Source of the DNA: Polyangia bacterium
GTDB lineage: Bacteria; Myxococcota_A; Polyangia; Polyangiales; Sandaracinaceae
NCBI GenBank assembly: GCA_030426845.1
Contig: JAUHXR010000034.1
Span: 1 to 43,263 of the forward strand
Reading direction: 5' to 3'
DNA length: 43,263 nucleotides
The notes beneath the pieces were generated by a model, which was not told where the DNA came from, made no database searches, and saw only the letters and a program-made list of their open reading frames with translations. Of the stretch, positions 41,732-43,263 are shown one piece after another. Numbering within the stretch: the stretch's first letter is position 1; the number at the start of each line of letters is the position of its first letter. The translations under genes and the position numbers were made by a program.

Positions 41732-42966
41732 CCCCGCATCGCCTCCACCGGCTCGAGCCGCGCGGCGGCGAGCGCGGGCCAGAGCGCGGCGAGCACCGAG
41801 ATGACGGAGATGCCGACGAACCCCGGCACGAAGTCCCCCGCGACGAGGCGTGGGTACATGTCACGAGAAAAGTTGACGCCGTAGACGGCGATGCCGGCCG
41901 CGCCCTCCGCCGCGGGGTCGTAGAAGCTCACCCCGGTCTGGCCCTGGTAGACCACGATCAGCGCCCCGAGCGCGCTGCCGATGAGCACGCCGAGCAGCCC
42001 GAGGATCACCGCCTCGAAGACGATCATGCGCACGAGGCGGCCCGGCGTCGTGCCGAGCGAGAGCATCATCCCGATCTCGCGGCGGCGCTCGAAGGTGGCC
42101 ATGAGCATCGTGTTGATGACGCCGGCGGCGGCCGCGAGGAACACGATGAGCATCACGATGTAGCCGTAGGCGCCCGCGATCTCGAAGAACTGCGCGAGCT
42201 CCGGCGACAGCTCGTCCCAGGGGAGGACCTCGAGGCCGTCGAGCGCGGGGAGGGCCCCGAGGCGCCCGGCGAGCGCGGCGGCGTCCCCGGGCCCGCCCTC
42301 GCCGTGGACGGTGATCTCGTGGGCCTGGTCGGGCATCGCGAAGATGTCCTGCGCGCTCTCGAGCGGGACGATGAGCCCGCGGCGGTCGATCGCCTCGACG
42401 GGGGTCGAGAGGATCCCCGAGACCGTCAAGAGGTCGTTCGCGATCGAGCCGTCGGCCGCGGCGCCCATGATCGCGAGCTCGTCGCCGACCGACAGCCCCT
42501 GCTCGCGCGCGAGCCGCGCTCCGACGAGCACGCGCCCCGGCGCCGGCGAGGCCTCCGCCGCGAGACCCTGGAGCAGGCCGCCGCCCGCGCGCTCGGCGTC
42601 CACGTCGATCCCGACGACCATCACCGCGAAGCCGTCCACCTCGCGGGCCGCGAGCGCGGGCGCGTAGATCCGCGCGTAGGCCGACTCGACCCCGTCCACC
42701 GCGCGCGTCGCCTCGACCTTGGCCGCCGCGTCCTCGAGGACGAGGTCGGGGGCGCGCTCCTCGCGCCACTCGGGGTGGTGCACCTGGACGTCGCCCATCA
42801 TCGGGCCGGTGAGCGCCTCGAGGGTGCTGTCGACGAAGCCGTGCATCAGCCCGTCGACGAGGAGCACCGACATCTGCGCGATCGCGATCGCGGCGAGCGC
42901 GAGCGCGGTCCGGCGCCGGTTGCGCCCGAGGTTCCGCCACGCCATCGAGAGGGTCGAGCCCAGCAC
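41728..42966 (-). CDS. FtsX/MacB-like ABC permease (first of two)
   Basis: A 412-residue permease with the same 1+3 layout: helix near 23-45 (TALALAAIAIAQMSVLLVDG), a periplasmic domain (about 50-280), and three helices at the end (YIVMLIVFLAAAAGVINTM, VILGLLGVLIGSALGALI and a last one near 385-405). The GTG at 42966 is chosen; an ATG at 42945 (MAWRNLGRN) is also possible. It begins 10 bp after the LolA-like gene. The two permeases differ in sequence but have the same size and topology, consistent with a heterodimer. Confidence 0.88.
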   Translation of the reverse strand: MLGSTLSMAWRNLGRNRRRTALALAAIAIAQMSVLLVDGLMHGFVDSTLEALTGPMMGDVQVHHPEWREERAPDLVLEDAAAKVEATRAVDGVESAYARIYAPALAAREVDGFAVMVVGIDVDAERAGGGLLQGLAAEASPAPGRVLVGARLAREQGLSVGDELAIMGAAADGSIANDLLTVSGILSTPVEAIDRRGLIVPLESAQDIFAMPDQAHEITVHGEGGPGDAAALAGRLGALPALDGLEVLPWDELSPELAQFFEIAGAYGYIVMLIVFLAAAAGVINTMLMATFERRREIGMMLSLGTTPGRLVRMIVFEAVILGLLGVLIGSALGALIVVYQGQTGVSFYDPAAEGAAGIAVYGVNFSRDMYPRLVAGDFVPGFVGISVISVLAALWPALAAARLEPVEAMRG

Positions 42967-42976
42967 GGGTGCGTCC

Positions 42977-43263
42977 CTACCGGTGCCGCTCGAGCTGGGT
43001 GAGGGAGAAGGTGCTCGAGGGCACGTTCGCGTCGAAGTCGACCTCGAGGTAGCGCATCTCGGTGCGGTGGCCCTCGCGGTCGCGCGGCTCGATCGTGAGC
43101 CGCGTCGGGATCCGGCGACCGTCCATCTCGCGCACATCGCTGAAGCGCATCACGCGGGCGAGGCGCATCCGCCGGTCGTAGAAGCGCGCCTCGAGCGGGA
43201 TCGTCCCGCCGTCGTTGACCACGTACTCGACCCGGCGCCACAGGCCGACCACGCCATCGCGGG
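42977..43263 (-). CDS. LolA-like outer-membrane lipoprotein-sorting protein, C-terminal part (right edge of window)
   Basis: Only the last 95 or so residues are in the window; the frame is open to the right edge. The fragment has beta-strand character with PLEARFYDRRMRLARVMRF, REMDGRRIPTRLTI and the end VPSSTFSLTQLER. This resembles the LolA-like lipoprotein-sorting proteins often encoded next to MacB-like permeases. If so, it would carry the substrate across the periplasm for the permease-ATPase complex encoded after it. The signal peptide and N-terminal half are missing from view. Confidence 0.65.
   Translation of the reverse strand, partial: RDGVVGLWRRVEYVVNDGGTIPLEARFYDRRMRLARVMRFSDVREMDGRRIPTRLTIEPRDREGHRTEMRYLEVDFDANVPSSTFSLTQLERHR

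Overview
This window is a high-GC, gene-dense stretch of chromosome from a Gram-negative bacterium that I would place in the Myxococcota, perhaps near Sandaracinus/Polyangiales. The placement is inference. It rests on three eukaryote-like Ser/Thr kinases or kinase-like proteins (one with the HRDVSPQN loop common in myxobacteria), FHA proteins, PEGA/TPR exported proteins, two NtrC-type regulators with no histidine kinase nearby, lipoproteins with Asp-Ala-Gly-Pro linkers, and Cys-rich repeats of the myxobacterial kind (CGDG..E.CDDGN..GDGC). I see no rRNA, tRNA, insertion sequence, phage or CRISPR. Start codons GTG and TTG are common.

Layout. 1-2152: end of a MerR-like regulator, a LON-domain protein overlapping a small Rieske ferredoxin, and convergent ribA, followed by a 19-bp minisatellite. 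2153-4552: alkyl-DHAP synthase (ether lipid synthesis) and a membrane protein. 4626-7211: a kinase-like domain lacking most catalytic residues, joined through a Gly/Pro linker and one membrane helix to two DsbA-like thioredoxin domains. 7329-11078: a lipoprotein with a WD40/TolB-like end, two adjacent LuxR-type regulators, and a lipoprotein with a lamin-tail-like end. 11205-17217: a TlpA-like thioredoxin, divergent from a rightward series of PEGA/TPR protein, FG-GAP lipoprotein, NtrC regulator and a small TPR-like exported protein. 17240-21604: a leftward Rieske oxygenase plus active Ser/Thr kinase, divergent from a second NtrC regulator. 21995-24673: a large Cys-rich lipoprotein.

25169-34212 is the most notable block. 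Six leftward genes encode an FHA-TM protein, a TPR lipoprotein, a CpaF/TadA secretion ATPase, a second FHA-TM protein, an Ig/PEGA-like lipoprotein and a 1273-residue kinase-cyclase-like-AAA-TPR protein. The first three overlap by 4 bp. No other Tad/type II secretion component is nearby, so this looks like a phospho-signalling module built around a secretion-type ATPase.

34333-37623 is a lipoprotein with seven Cys-rich repeats and about fourteen RCC1-like blades. 37781-43263 is a tight leftward operon: LolA-like protein (partial), two FtsX/MacB-type permeases, a LolD-type ATPase, a TetR regulator and an outer-membrane beta-barrel. It probably forms an envelope lipid or lipoprotein export system with its own regulator.

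Two genome-wide habits stand out. TANNNT-type -10 elements lie only 7-9 nt before several start codons, which suggests leaderless transcripts. Short tandem repeats are frequent: usually in-frame (9, 12, 15 or 18 bp) inside genes, but 14, 19 and 20 bp at gene ends or between genes.
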